From contig CAYLJO010000109.1 in NCBI GenBank assembly GCA_964383905.1, forward strand, positions 1-21,322: a stretch of 21,322 bases of DNA, written 5' to 3'. A model generated the notes under the pieces. That model was not told where the DNA came from, ran no database searches, and saw only the letters and a program-made list of their open reading frames with translations. The stretch comes from CAYLJO01 sp964383905. Its GTDB lineage: Bacteria > Acidobacteriota > Blastocatellia > Pyrinomonadales > Pyrinomonadaceae. This document shows, piece after piece, positions 1 through 6,918 of this stretch (its first letter is position 1; every line of letters starts with the position of its first letter). A program made the translations under genes and the position numbers.

Positions 1-260
1 GCAGCCCCTGTAGGTCACAAAAGGCCGACGGTGCCCTGCGCCATCCACTGACGGGATTTATTGCTTGACGCATCGAGCATATTTTGCGCATCATAGGCCG
101 CTCGTTCATGATTCGCGCGGTCGCGCTTCAGGCTATCAAGAGAAGCAGCCCGGCAGGCCCGCGTTGACTGTTGGCCCAGGTATTCCAGAGCAGAGAAGCT
201 CAAGCCATCCGTCAAACGCGCACGCGCTCGGGAGTATCGCGTTTCCGTTTCGACTCTCCA
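1..260. other. Upstream region of mlaE, no supported gene
   Basis: I see no convincing gene here. A 66-codon reading frame on the minus strand (215 to 15) can only begin with TTG and has no ribosome binding site. Plus-strand frames run into mlaE without a recognisable domain. The promoter of the mla operon should lie here, but I cannot point to clear -35 and -10 boxes. Confidence 0.4.
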
Positions 261-1025
261 ATGAATATTGCCACGCGCGCTGTGCTCGAATTTCAGGAGA
301 CGACGCTGCTTGCGGCGCGCGCCGCTCGTGGGCTTTTTAAGCGTCCGAGGTACATCCCCGAAACCGTCACGCAGATGGATGCTATCGGGGTCGGCTCTTT
401 GACCATCGTCATCCTGACCGGATTTTTCACCGGCGGCGTTTTAACCCTGCAAACCTACCCGACGCTCAGTTCCTACGGTGCAATCAGTCAGTTAGGCTAC
501 CTGGTGTCGCTCTCGCTCGTTCGCGAGCTCGGACCGGTGCTGACGGCCCTGATGGTCACCGCGCGCGTCGTCTCGGCGATCTCCGCCGAGCTCGGCTCGA
601 TGGTCGTCTCGCAACAGATTGATGCCATGCGGGCTCTGGGCACCGACCCCGTCCGCAAGCTGGTCGCGCCCCGCATCCTCGCACTGGTTATCACACTACC
701 ACTTTTGACGGTGGTCGCGGATATTATTGGTATCGGCGGCGGGTGGGCGGTTGCGACTAGCCTTTTTGGCGTACCGTCGGGTACATTTATTACATCCGTG
801 CGGGACGGCATTACGTCCGACGATATTATCGGGGGCATTATTAAGCCGCTCGTGTTTGCGCTTCTGATGGGGTCGATCGCCTGCCATAAGGGTCTGAAGA
901 CGGAGGGGGGTACCGTCGGCGTCGGTCGCTCGACGACATCAGCCGTCGTGCTCGCGTCGATCCTCGTCATCATCGCGGATTTCTTCCTCGCGCGAGCGTT
1001 ACAGGCTATTTTACAGACGGATTAA
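261..1025 (+). CDS. mlaE: MlaE-family ABC transporter permease
   Basis: Inner-membrane permease of an Mla (MlaFEDB-type) lipid transporter, which moves phospholipids or other lipids between the inner and outer membranes. The protein is 254 aa from the ATG at 261, the usual MlaE size (about 255-260). An in-frame ATG at 171 would add 30 residues that look unlike the family, so I prefer 261, although no strong Shine-Dalgarno is visible. Family features seen: an N-terminal amphipathic stretch, a hydrophobic segment around GVGSLTIVILTGFFTG, the conserved core with LVRELGPVLTALMV and ARVVSAISAELGSM, the EQ-type loop IDAMRALGTDPVRKLVAPR, and late hydrophobic helices ending in DFFLARALQAI. The mlaF start codon follows 12 nt after the stop, so the two are surely co-transcribed. 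Confidence in the family is high; the substrate is unknown. Confidence 0.93.
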   Translation: MNIATRAVLEFQETTLLAARAARGLFKRPRYIPETVTQMDAIGVGSLTIVILTGFFTGGVLTLQTYPTLSSYGAISQLGYLVSLSLVRELGPVLTALMVTARVVSAISAELGSMVVSQQIDAMRALGTDPVRKLVAPRILALVITLPLLTVVADIIGIGGGWAVATSLFGVPSGTFITSVRDGITSDDIIGGIIKPLVFALLMGSIACHKGLKTEGGTVGVGRSTTSAVVLASILVIIADFFLARALQAILQTD

Positions 1026-1037
1026 GGGTTAGATTTT

Positions 1038-1952
1038 ATGGCTTCGACAATCGAAATCCCACAGCCCGCGCCCTCTCCCTCAAGAGATGGTCAGGTGAGC
1101 GAGCAGGCTGCCGAGTCAACGTTTCAGGAGATGGATGATCGCGACCGTGCGATCCCGGCCATCGAGTTTCGCGACGTGCATCTGGCTTTCGATGACCTGA
1201 AAGTGCTCGACGGCCTCAGCTTCAAAGTGATGAAGGGCGAGACCAAGATTATCCTGGGCGGTTCGGGCGGCGGCAAGTCAACCATCATCAAGCTGGTGCT
1301 CGGGCTGCTGAAGCCGGATTCGGGGCAGATTTTGGTCGACGGCGAAGACATCACCAACTATAGCGAACCGGAAATGATGCGCGTCCGCAAAAAGATCGGG
1401 ATGGTCTTTCAAGAGGGGGCGCTCTTCGACTCGCTATCGGTCTATGACAATGTCGCCTTCCGGCTGCACGAACAGGGTGTGCCTGAAGAGGAAGTCGCGC
1501 AGGAGGTGCGCCGGATGCTACGTTTCGTCGATCTCGAAGATGCCATTGATAAGATGCCGATTGAGTTATCGGGCGGCATGCGGCGGAGGGTCGGCATCGC
1601 CCGCGCGCTAATCGGCGACCCGAAAATTGTCATGTTCGACGAACCGACCGCCGGGCTGGACCCGCCGACGGCGCGCACCATTTGCGAGCTGGCGATGAAG
1701 CTGCGCGATCTCGAAGATGTTTCTTCGATCTTCGTCACGCACGAAATGAACAACCTCGACTATATTTGTTCGGAATACGCGGTCGTTAATGATGCGGGCG
1801 AAGTCACCTTCGAAAAAGAGGGCGAGCGGCTGTGCCTGATCAACAGCAAGGTGCTGATGATGCGTAAAGGCCGGGTCATCTTCAGCGGCACGGATGAAAC
1901 TCTGCGCAAGGCTGAAGACCCATACATCCAGAGATTTCTTCGCGGACACTAA
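1038..1952 (+). CDS. mlaF: MlaF-family ABC transporter ATP-binding protein
   Basis: Cytoplasmic ATPase (304 aa) that powers the MlaE permease. Seen: Walker A GGSGGGKST (Lys80), signature LSGGM (177-181) followed by RRRVGIARAL, Walker B IVMFDEP with catalytic Glu202, the D-loop AGLDPP, and the switch His235 in THEMNN. Two departures from an ordinary MlaF (about 260-270 aa): an N-terminal extension of about 40 residues rich in Ser, Pro and Glu before the domain starts at AIEFRDVHLAF, and an insertion of about 25 residues after the H-loop (AVVNDAGEVTFEKEGE and on to SKVLMM) before the usual KGRVIFSGT strand. The ending DPYIQRFLRG is typical of the family. It lies 12 nt after mlaE and 112 nt before mlaD. 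No strong Shine-Dalgarno (only AAGGG about 10 nt upstream). Confidence 0.94.
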   Translation: MASTIEIPQPAPSPSRDGQVSEQAAESTFQEMDDRDRAIPAIEFRDVHLAFDDLKVLDGLSFKVMKGETKIILGGSGGGKSTIIKLVLGLLKPDSGQILVDGEDITNYSEPEMMRVRKKIGMVFQEGALFDSLSVYDNVAFRLHEQGVPEEEVAQEVRRMLRFVDLEDAIDKMPIELSGGMRRRVGIARALIGDPKIVMFDEPTAGLDPPTARTICELAMKLRDLEDVSSIFVTHEMNNLDYICSEYAVVNDAGEVTFEKEGERLCLINSKVLMMRKGRVIFSGTDETLRKAEDPYIQRFLRGH

Positions 1953-1959
1953 AGAAAGG

Positions 1960-2055
1960 AAGGATGAAGCTAAACGATGAGCGCAACGATGAACGATGAA
2001 TAAAAGCGTCAAGGCTTGTTCTCTCGTTCAGCGTTCGGCGTTCAGCGTTCATCCT
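1960..2055. repeat. Imperfect inverted repeat between mlaF and mlaD
   Basis: The gap between mlaF and mlaD is mostly one imperfect palindrome. The left arm begins AAGGATGAA (from 1960). The right arm ends TTCATCCTT (to 2055), a perfect 9-bp outer stem. Inside, both arms are built from short GCTGAACG-like units (right arm: GTTCAGCGTTCGGCGTTCAG). Similar units recur at about 20725-20750 upstream of the DUF6335-like gene. A stem here could protect or attenuate the mRNA between the two cistrons, or the unit may be a dispersed intergenic repeat. Confidence 0.6.
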
Positions 2056-2064
2056 TAAATTATC

Positions 2065-3213
2065 ATGCCTCAAACGAAGCGGAGTATCGGCCTCAGCGAG
2101 CTGCGCGTTGGCCTGTTCGTCCTTGGTTCTATCGCGGTGCTGATGTTTCTGATCTTGAATGCTTCCGGTGATATCAATCCGTTTTCGCAGAAACTACATC
2201 TGCGCGCACGCTTCACCGACGCCGGCGGACTGCGTACCGGCACTGACGTGCGGCTGGCGGGCGTTCGCGTCGGCAAAATTGATGATATAAAGCTTCTGCC
2301 GCCGTCCGACCAGCCCGGGGCGCCAAAGGTCGAAGTGCGTCTCGCCATCAATAATAAAATCGATGGCCGGCCCGCCAGCGACCGCATCCGCAGTGATTCA
2401 ATCGCCCAGCAAGGCTCGACCAGCCTTCTCGGCAGCGACGCGGTGGTCAACATCACTCCGGGGACGGCAGCGGGCCAGCCCGTGAAAGATAACGACCTGC
2501 TCTTATCCACTTCATCAGGCGGCAGCATCAACGATCTGGCGGCTTCCGGCACGGACCTCACACAGCGCTTGAGCAAGCTCACCGACCAACTCAATGATAT
2601 TGTGAATCAGATCAGGGAGGGGCGTGGGACGGTCGGCCTCCTCTTCAACGACGAGGCGCTTTATAACAACCTGAACGGGGCCGTCCGCGATACCGATAAT
2701 CTATTGGCCCGGCTCAGATCGGGGCAAGGCTCGGCAGGTAGGTTAATCAACGATCCGGAGCTGTACAACAACGCCAATGCGATTGCGCTCCAGTTGAAAA
2801 AGATCTCCGAAGACCTTAACGCGGGGCGCGGCACCGCGGGCAAATTACTCACGGACGACGCGCTCTATAATAGAATAAACTCCATCGCCGACCGCGCCGA
2901 CCGGTCGGTCGACCAGATCAACAGCCTCGTCGCAGACGTCAGGGCCGGACGCGGCACTGTCGGCAAGCTACTGACGGATGAGGCGGTTTACAATGACACG
3001 CGCGCGGCCATCGCTCGATTCAACACCACGACCGAGCGCCTCGACAACATCATCACAACCGCGCAGCGGGGCGAGGGCACCGTCGGAAAGCTCCTGACCG
3101 ACGAGCAGCTTTACTCCAACATCAACCAGCTCTCTTCCGAAGGCGTCAAACTCATGTACGATTTCCGGCAAAACCCAAAGAAATACCTGACGATCAAGTT
3201 CCAGTTGTTTTAG
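2065..3213 (+). CDS. mlaD: MlaD-family lipid-binding (MCE domain) protein
   Basis: Periplasmic substrate-binding subunit of the Mla transporter (382 aa), anchored by one N-terminal membrane helix (about residues 12-32, GLFVLGSIAVLMFLILNAS). The MCE domain follows, with the typical core FTDAGGLRTGTDVRLAGVRVGKI. The C-terminal half is five copies of a motif of the form GxGTVGKLLTDExLYNN, starting near residues 183, 217, 251, 292 and 333, spaced 34-41 residues, separated by predicted helical or coiled-coil stretches. It ends RQNPKKYLTIKFQLF, a conserved tail in long MlaD proteins of diderm environmental phyla. E. coli MlaD is only about 183 aa, so the repeats may form an extended helical barrel or needle towards the outer membrane (inference). 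No clear Shine-Dalgarno. The operon has no mlaA, mlaB or mlaC in this window. Confidence 0.92.
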   Translation: MPQTKRSIGLSELRVGLFVLGSIAVLMFLILNASGDINPFSQKLHLRARFTDAGGLRTGTDVRLAGVRVGKIDDIKLLPPSDQPGAPKVEVRLAINNKIDGRPASDRIRSDSIAQQGSTSLLGSDAVVNITPGTAAGQPVKDNDLLLSTSSGGSINDLAASGTDLTQRLSKLTDQLNDIVNQIREGRGTVGLLFNDEALYNNLNGAVRDTDNLLARLRSGQGSAGRLINDPELYNNANAIALQLKKISEDLNAGRGTAGKLLTDDALYNRINSIADRADRSVDQINSLVADVRAGRGTVGKLLTDEAVYNDTRAAIARFNTTTERLDNIITTAQRGEGTVGKLLTDEQLYSNINQLSSEGVKLMYDFRQNPKKYLTIKFQLF

Positions 3214-3410
3214 AGCTACCCAAAGTATTTGCGAATAAAGTTGTTCCGTGGATCGCTCTGATTAGGAAGAAAACAGGTCTGCAACGGACTCGTCGGGCCT
3301 TTTTACTCGACTATTCTTTTAACCAGCCTTTGACTTCTCGCTGCCCGGCCCTGCCGAAGATCAAGAGCTTGCGCGGGGGGATACAAGGTTCATTCCATTA
3401 ACCATTCATT

Positions 3411-3458
3411 GCTACAAACAAAAATTTGAATCACAGAGGGCACAGAGGCTCACAGAGG
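3411..3458. repeat. CACAGAGG-type intergenic repeat, copy 1
   Basis: The unit reads GCTACAAACAAAAATTTGAA, then TCACAGAGGGCACAGAGG, then CTCACAGAGGAA. It matches the copy at 3579-3617 over about 38 nt with a few differences, so the repeated unit is longer than the CACAGAGG core. Core matches recur at 11372-11406, 11495-11529 and 16087-16114, with a decayed trace near 9690-9735. Confidence 0.7.
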
Positions 3459-3578
3459 AAAAGCTTAAGGGATTCAGGATAGATGGTAGCAGCCCCCGCC
3501 GGTTAATGATGACCCCTCCATACGTACTATTGCAAACCGCTCTAGATTTATAGCGGGTCTCAAACGAGTGTGACCGAG

Positions 3579-3617
3579 CTGCAAACAAAATAATTGAACC
3601 GCAGAGGACACAGAGGA
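3579..3617. repeat. CACAGAGG-type intergenic repeat, copy 2
   Basis: The unit reads GCTGCAAACAAAATAATTGA, then ACCGCAGAGGACACAGAGG. It is a direct repeat of copy 1 about 168 nt upstream. It ends just before the stop codon of the minus-strand methyltransferase gene, so it lies in that gene's 3' flank. Confidence 0.7.
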
Positions 3618-3637
3618 AAAACAGGTGTGTTCCCCCC

Positions 3638-4792
3638 TCAGGTACTCTGCAGTAAATTTCCGCCGGCTGGTCGGAATCTCTGCACGAGCACTTGAAAGCT
3701 TTCACTCATCCCGCCCGGTAAAATCATCTCGCGCACGCTGGCGCGCAGGATCAGCGCGTCCGCCTCGCCTGGCGCTCCGGCCGTCATCCGCTCCAGCTCT
3801 TCAAGTAGACCGGCACGCAACAGAAATCGGTCTTGTCTCTCAAAGAGCACAGTCTCCAGCCCGACCGCTTCACCCGCCTTCTTAATACTGGTCCAATCAA
3901 CGGTTGTAGTCAGGTCTTGCTCGCCGGGACGCGCTAGGACATTCCCGGCGAATTGATGCCGATAAAAAGCGCGTAACGTTCCGGTGCGGCGGGAAGGCCC
4001 TGTGTACAACTCGGGCGCTTCCGCTCCGTAATCGACGGTCACGACGTAGCCACGATCGAAAACGGCGGACACACGCGCCATCCACTCTTCGGCCTCCAGG
4101 TTAACCTCCCCAATCTGCCCTTCTGCCAGCGAGGCGCCGATGCGCTGGAAATATGCGGCGAGGCGAGGTGTCGCCGGCTGCTTTTCAACCCAGGTGAATG
4201 CTCCCGCGTCGTCGACGCCGACGAACAATTCATATAGCCGACCGTCCCGCATCTTCACACGGTGGACGGGAAAAGCGTCCAGCAATTCATTCGCGAAAAC
4301 AACGCCTTCACCGATCGGAGCTTCTATCTCGGTGATTGAGAGATACTCCACACGCCCCGCGAACACAGATACCCGGTCGCGTATTTGCTCGCGCGCGGCG
4401 GCACTCACTTCATCAATTATGTAGCGCGTGGCGGAGAAGAGGCGCGGGTAATAGAGACGCCACGTCTCCAGCACACCCTGCGCAAAATGGCCTGCGCCTG
4501 CGCCGGATTCGATAATCGTCCAGGTCGGAGGAGCGCCGAGCTCTTCATACAGGGTGGCAAAGTAGCGCGCGAAAGTTGCCGCAAACAGCGGGCTGCGCTC
4601 GGGGCCGGTTCGGTAGTCGCCCGCGCGCCCCCACCGCGCAAGATCGGCGCGACGGTAATAGCCTTCGCGCTGATCATAAAGCGCAGCTTCCATCCAATCG
4701 CGAAAGCTCATCGGCCCATTGCGCCAGATGCGCTCGCGCAGGCGTTCCGCGAGCGGTGTTTCCTTCGATTGTTCTGCGACTTGATTGCTCAT
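3638..4792 (-). CDS. MidA/NDUFAF7-family SAM-dependent methyltransferase
   Basis: A 384-aa class I methyltransferase of the MidA/NDUFAF7 (DUF185) family. In mitochondria NDUFAF7 dimethylates an arginine of complex I; the bacterial target is not established. Seen: the N-terminal family signature GPMSFRDWMEAALYDQREGYY, the SAM-binding glycine loop IIESGAGAGHFAQ, the acidic motif FANELLDAFPVHRV, and VVTVDYGAEAPELY, followed by an FYRHQFAGNVLARPGEQDLT-type region characteristic of the family (residues after the VDYG motif). I start at the ATG at 4792 because homology begins just after it (MSNQVAEQSKETPLAERLRE); an ATG at 4855 would add 21 residues unlike the family. The zinc-ribbon gene upstream on the same strand ends at 4877, so co-transcription is likely. 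Confidence 0.88.
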   Translation of the reverse strand: MSNQVAEQSKETPLAERLRERIWRNGPMSFRDWMEAALYDQREGYYRRADLARWGRAGDYRTGPERSPLFAATFARYFATLYEELGAPPTWTIIESGAGAGHFAQGVLETWRLYYPRLFSATRYIIDEVSAAAREQIRDRVSVFAGRVEYLSITEIEAPIGEGVVFANELLDAFPVHRVKMRDGRLYELFVGVDDAGAFTWVEKQPATPRLAAYFQRIGASLAEGQIGEVNLEAEEWMARVSAVFDRGYVVTVDYGAEAPELYTGPSRRTGTLRAFYRHQFAGNVLARPGEQDLTTTVDWTSIKKAGEAVGLETVLFERQDRFLLRAGLLEELERMTAGAPGEADALILRASVREMILPGGMSESFQVLVQRFRPAGGNLLQST

Positions 4793-4876
4793 CCACAGGC
4801 GAAAGCGCCGGGCGACAAAGGAATGCGACCACGAGAAAGTCATCAACGCAGCCACAGATTACCTGGGTCTGATGAC

Positions 4877-5440
4877 CTAACGGGTCTCCGACTCCGGAGG
4901 ATCTTTAAGCAGCCGTGTGGTGTTTTCTGTGACGCTGGGAGGCGGAACAAGCTCGGCCGTGGTGGCACTTTTACGCCAGCCTGTCACCGGTGTACCCCGT
5001 GACGGAGGCAAGGCGTTGCCGACACCTGCGCCCATACCAAGTCCCGCAGGCACGCCGGGCGCAGTATATTGCGGTAGGGCGCTTTGCCGCGTGCGCGGCC
5101 AGTCTTCCTCGAAGAACAGGGCGTAAAAAATGCGCAGCAACCCGCCAATGAAACAAAAGAAAGCGGCCAGCGGAATAAAAATATGTGGGGTGCGTGTGAG
5201 AAAGACGCTCAAGATAGCCACGACCGGAACCACCAGCAAAGTGCTCAGCATCAGCATCGCGCCCTGCCGCAGCCCCTTCTGGCGCGGTGAGAAATTGCGT
5301 CCTTGAGTCTCTGTCTCCCGCCTGAGTGGAACGCCTCCATTAGCCAGCAACTCCATCACGCCGTCGAGCGGAAAGCCGCAGCGCGAGCAGAAGCGAACCT
5401 GACCGGGAACCTGTTGCTGGCCGCATTGTGGACAGTGCAT
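4877..5440 (-). CDS. Zinc-ribbon membrane protein, function unknown
   Basis: A 187-aa protein starting with a double-cysteine zinc ribbon (CPQC at 3-6 and CSRC at 18-21), then a charged linker, two membrane helices (about 61-81 and 87-110), and a Pro/Gly/Thr-rich tail predicted to be disordered. Zinc-ribbon plus membrane-helix proteins are common in Acidobacteria, but no role can be assigned. The start at 5440 is chosen because GAGGTGA lies about 8 nt upstream on the minus strand and the zinc ribbon begins right at the new N-terminus. An in-frame ATG at 5494 is possible. Probably the first gene of a two-gene unit with the methyltransferase (85 nt apart). Confidence 0.78.
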   Translation of the reverse strand: MHCPQCGQQQVPGQVRFCSRCGFPLDGVMELLANGGVPLRRETETQGRNFSPRQKGLRQGAMLMLSTLLVVPVVAILSVFLTRTPHIFIPLAAFFCFIGGLLRIFYALFFEEDWPRTRQSALPQYTAPGVPAGLGMGAGVGNALPPSRGTPVTGWRKSATTAELVPPPSVTENTTRLLKDPPESETR

Positions 5441-5664
5441 CGAGAGAGTCACCTCGGCTGAAAAATTGGTTGGCGCTACGTTAACGGATGACATCCTGCC
5501 TCAACGGATTACGAGATTCACCAAAATAAAGTTCGCTGATGGCCCCACGCCACATAACTTGACCTCGAGACAAAAATCAAATGAATCCCTATTTAACTCC
5601 ACTGCGCCCCCTCAGGTCCTCCGCGGCAAATTCATCCTTTACCATAGGCTCGACTGACACCGAC
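5441..5664. other. Intergenic stretch, nothing recognised
   Basis: This gap between the DinB-like gene (ends at 5665) and the zinc-ribbon gene (starts at 5440) should hold the zinc-ribbon promoter on the minus strand. I see no strong hairpin, repeat or coding signal. A short plus-strand frame across it has no recognisable content. Confidence 0.4.
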
Positions 5665-6144
5665 TTAAATATGCGGCAAACGGGCATCGGAGAAGACACG
5701 GAAGGTCGCAAAGGCCTGGCCCTGATGATGCGCCGCGCGCGCCAGCGTCTCAATTAAAAGGGCGAAGAGGGTCTGCGTTTCGCCGGAGGGGACGGCGATC
5801 TCTTTGACCAAGTCGTCGTCGCTGGAAAAGAGATCGAACCCGCGTCGCCGTGTGGCTTCAACCTCCTGTAGATATTCCGCGACGCGCTGCGGCGTTGAGA
5901 GCGATTCAGGCAGCGTCCACTCGAACGGGTCGTCCCATAAATTCACGGTGATCCCGCCGAAAGTTTGCTCGACGGCAGCGGCGCTGCGCAACAGGTGTTC
6001 CCCGCACGAGTAAACGGGAAACGCACCCATCACCTTGCGTGGTTGACGATAGAGCATCTCCGCCGGAATGGTCGCGATCAACGCGCAGGAGCGTTGGTGC
6101 AGGCGTGCGAACTCCTTGTCGAGACTCAAAGAGAATTGATTCAT
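5665..6144 (-). CDS. DinB-like four-helix protein
   Basis: A 159-aa protein resembling the DinB/DUF664 superfamily, small four-helix bundles that often bind a metal and act as thiol-dependent transferases. Seen: an early helix with GEHLLRSAAAVEQTF, where the His is a candidate ligand, and a late helix ending AHHQGQAFATFRVF, matching the family's closing HRGQ-type motif. In typical members the motif is HxxxH before GQ; here the position four residues before the last His is Arg, so the metal site may be incomplete. ATGs at 6144, 6162 and 6210 are all in frame. I take 6144 because the family normally starts close to its first helix (MNQFSLSLDKEF), but no good Shine-Dalgarno decides it. Confidence 0.7.
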   Translation of the reverse strand: MNQFSLSLDKEFARLHQRSCALIATIPAEMLYRQPRKVMGAFPVYSCGEHLLRSAAAVEQTFGGITVNLWDDPFEWTLPESLSTPQRVAEYLQEVEATRRRGFDLFSSDDDLVKEIAVPSGETQTLFALLIETLARAAHHQGQAFATFRVFSDARLPHI

Positions 6145-6163
6145 CAGGTTTAAATGAATCATC

Positions 6164-6207
6164 GGCTCATTTAACAATGAATCAATCAAACAATGAACCA
6201 ATGAGCC
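6164..6207. repeat. Inverted repeat between OB-fold and DinB-like genes
   Basis: A perfect 8-bp pair, GGCTCATT (6164-6171) and AATGAGCC (6200-6207), encloses a 28-nt segment made of repeated AATGAATCAATC / AATGAACCAATG words. It lies between the stop of the lipoprotein gene and the start of the DinB-like gene, both on the minus strand, and could be a weak transcription barrier. It has no T-run. Confidence 0.5.
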
Positions 6208-6212
6208 CACTC

Positions 6213-6566
6213 TTATCGGGACCTGGTTCGCCGGTCGGTCTCTTCCAGCACGGTCCCGAAGTTTCTTCCGCCAAAGTTAAAGCCTGTATAGATATGCCCT
6301 TGCGCGCCGATCCTTGCGCCGCGCGAAGGGATGCCGCGTTGTGTAACGACCCAGAGCTTGCCCGTGCCGTCGTCGATCTCATAGGCGCCATTTCCGAGCG
6401 CGCCATAACTGTCCGTGACCGTCCCGGTAATTATCACCTCTTTATTCCTATACCGGGCCGGATCGGCATTGATTTTTGCGATCGTCGTCTGGTTCGGACA
6501 CGCGACGGTGAAAACTGCGAGAACGAGGATGAGCGACAGAAACAGAGCTTTGTGACCTCTGCGCAT
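6213..6566 (-). CDS. Small secreted OB-fold protein, probable lipoprotein
   Basis: A 117-aa protein with a signal peptide (MRRGHKALFLSLILVLAVF) ending at a cysteine (TVAC), so it is probably a lipoprotein, although the -3 residue is Thr rather than the usual Leu. The mature part looks like a small OB-fold: VIITGTVTDSYG, AYEIDDGTGKLWVV, RGARIGAQGHI. This strand pattern occurs in tRNA_anti/OB-fold and YgiW-like periplasmic proteins. The start at 6566 is well supported by AAAGGAGA just upstream on the minus strand, and the signal peptide begins exactly there; the longer frame up to 6674 is not needed. Function unknown. Confidence 0.8.
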   Translation of the reverse strand: MRRGHKALFLSLILVLAVFTVACPNQTTIAKINADPARYRNKEVIITGTVTDSYGALGNGAYEIDDGTGKLWVVTQRGIPSRGARIGAQGHIYTGFNFGGRNFGTVLEETDRRTRSR

Positions 6567-6674
6567 TGCATCTCCTTTACTGTTCAAATCAGATTTTGGG
6601 AGAGCGCCAAGATGATACCATGCTCCGCCTAAATCATAGAAACGTAGGGACATTGCTGCAGAAATGCAGCTCAC

Positions 6675-6918
6675 AAATGCCCGGCCTTACCAAACTTTCA
6701 TAATGTGCCGCGCTGGCCGGCGCGCTCCTGGCCGCGCCCCCTACAGCCCCGGCACCCCCGTCGGGTCCATAACTACTTCCGCGCCTGTGACTTTCAGAAT
6801 GTTTTCGGGGGACGTTTACTCCATATTGAGGGCGAAGCAATTAGCGAACTTTCATCCCATGAGACTCGTAATCCGTTAGTACTGTTACTGATTGTAAAGG
6901 TGATACAATCCACCGCCG
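6675..6918. other. Divergent gap upstream of the kinase gene
   Basis: This gap lies between the minus-strand lipoprotein gene and the plus-strand kinase gene and must hold both promoters. A TACAAT at about 6904-6909 could be a -10 box for the kinase, but no -35 box lies at the proper distance. No coding frame is supported. Confidence 0.35.

Larger units (their letters stand above)
3214..3637. other. Gene-free, repeat-bearing gap after mlaD
   Basis: This 424-nt stretch separates the plus-strand mla operon from the minus-strand methyltransferase gene; the two are convergent. No strong rho-independent terminator is evident. It holds two related direct repeats (listed separately) of a CACAGAGG type. 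Reading frames across them give Cys/Leu/Ser-rich nonsense peptides typical of such repeats, so I call no gene. Confidence 0.55.

Noticed and set aside
15..215. 66-codon minus-strand frame upstream of mlaE
   Set aside because: It can only start at TTG, has no ribosome binding site and matches no family I know.
3412..3705. 97-codon minus-strand frame after mlaD
   Set aside because: It runs through the CACAGAGG repeats, producing Cys/Leu/Ser-rich peptide (FLCVLCG, SLCALCD), and overlaps the end of the real methyltransferase gene.
4385..5002. 205-codon plus-strand frame opposite the methyltransferase and zinc-ribbon genes
   Set aside because: It is an antisense shadow in high-GC DNA; both minus-strand genes have clear families or motifs and good starts.
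6876..6910. Sigma-70 promoter for the kinase gene
   Set aside because: A TACAAT is present, but candidate -35 boxes sit 13 or 22 nt away, outside the usual spacing.
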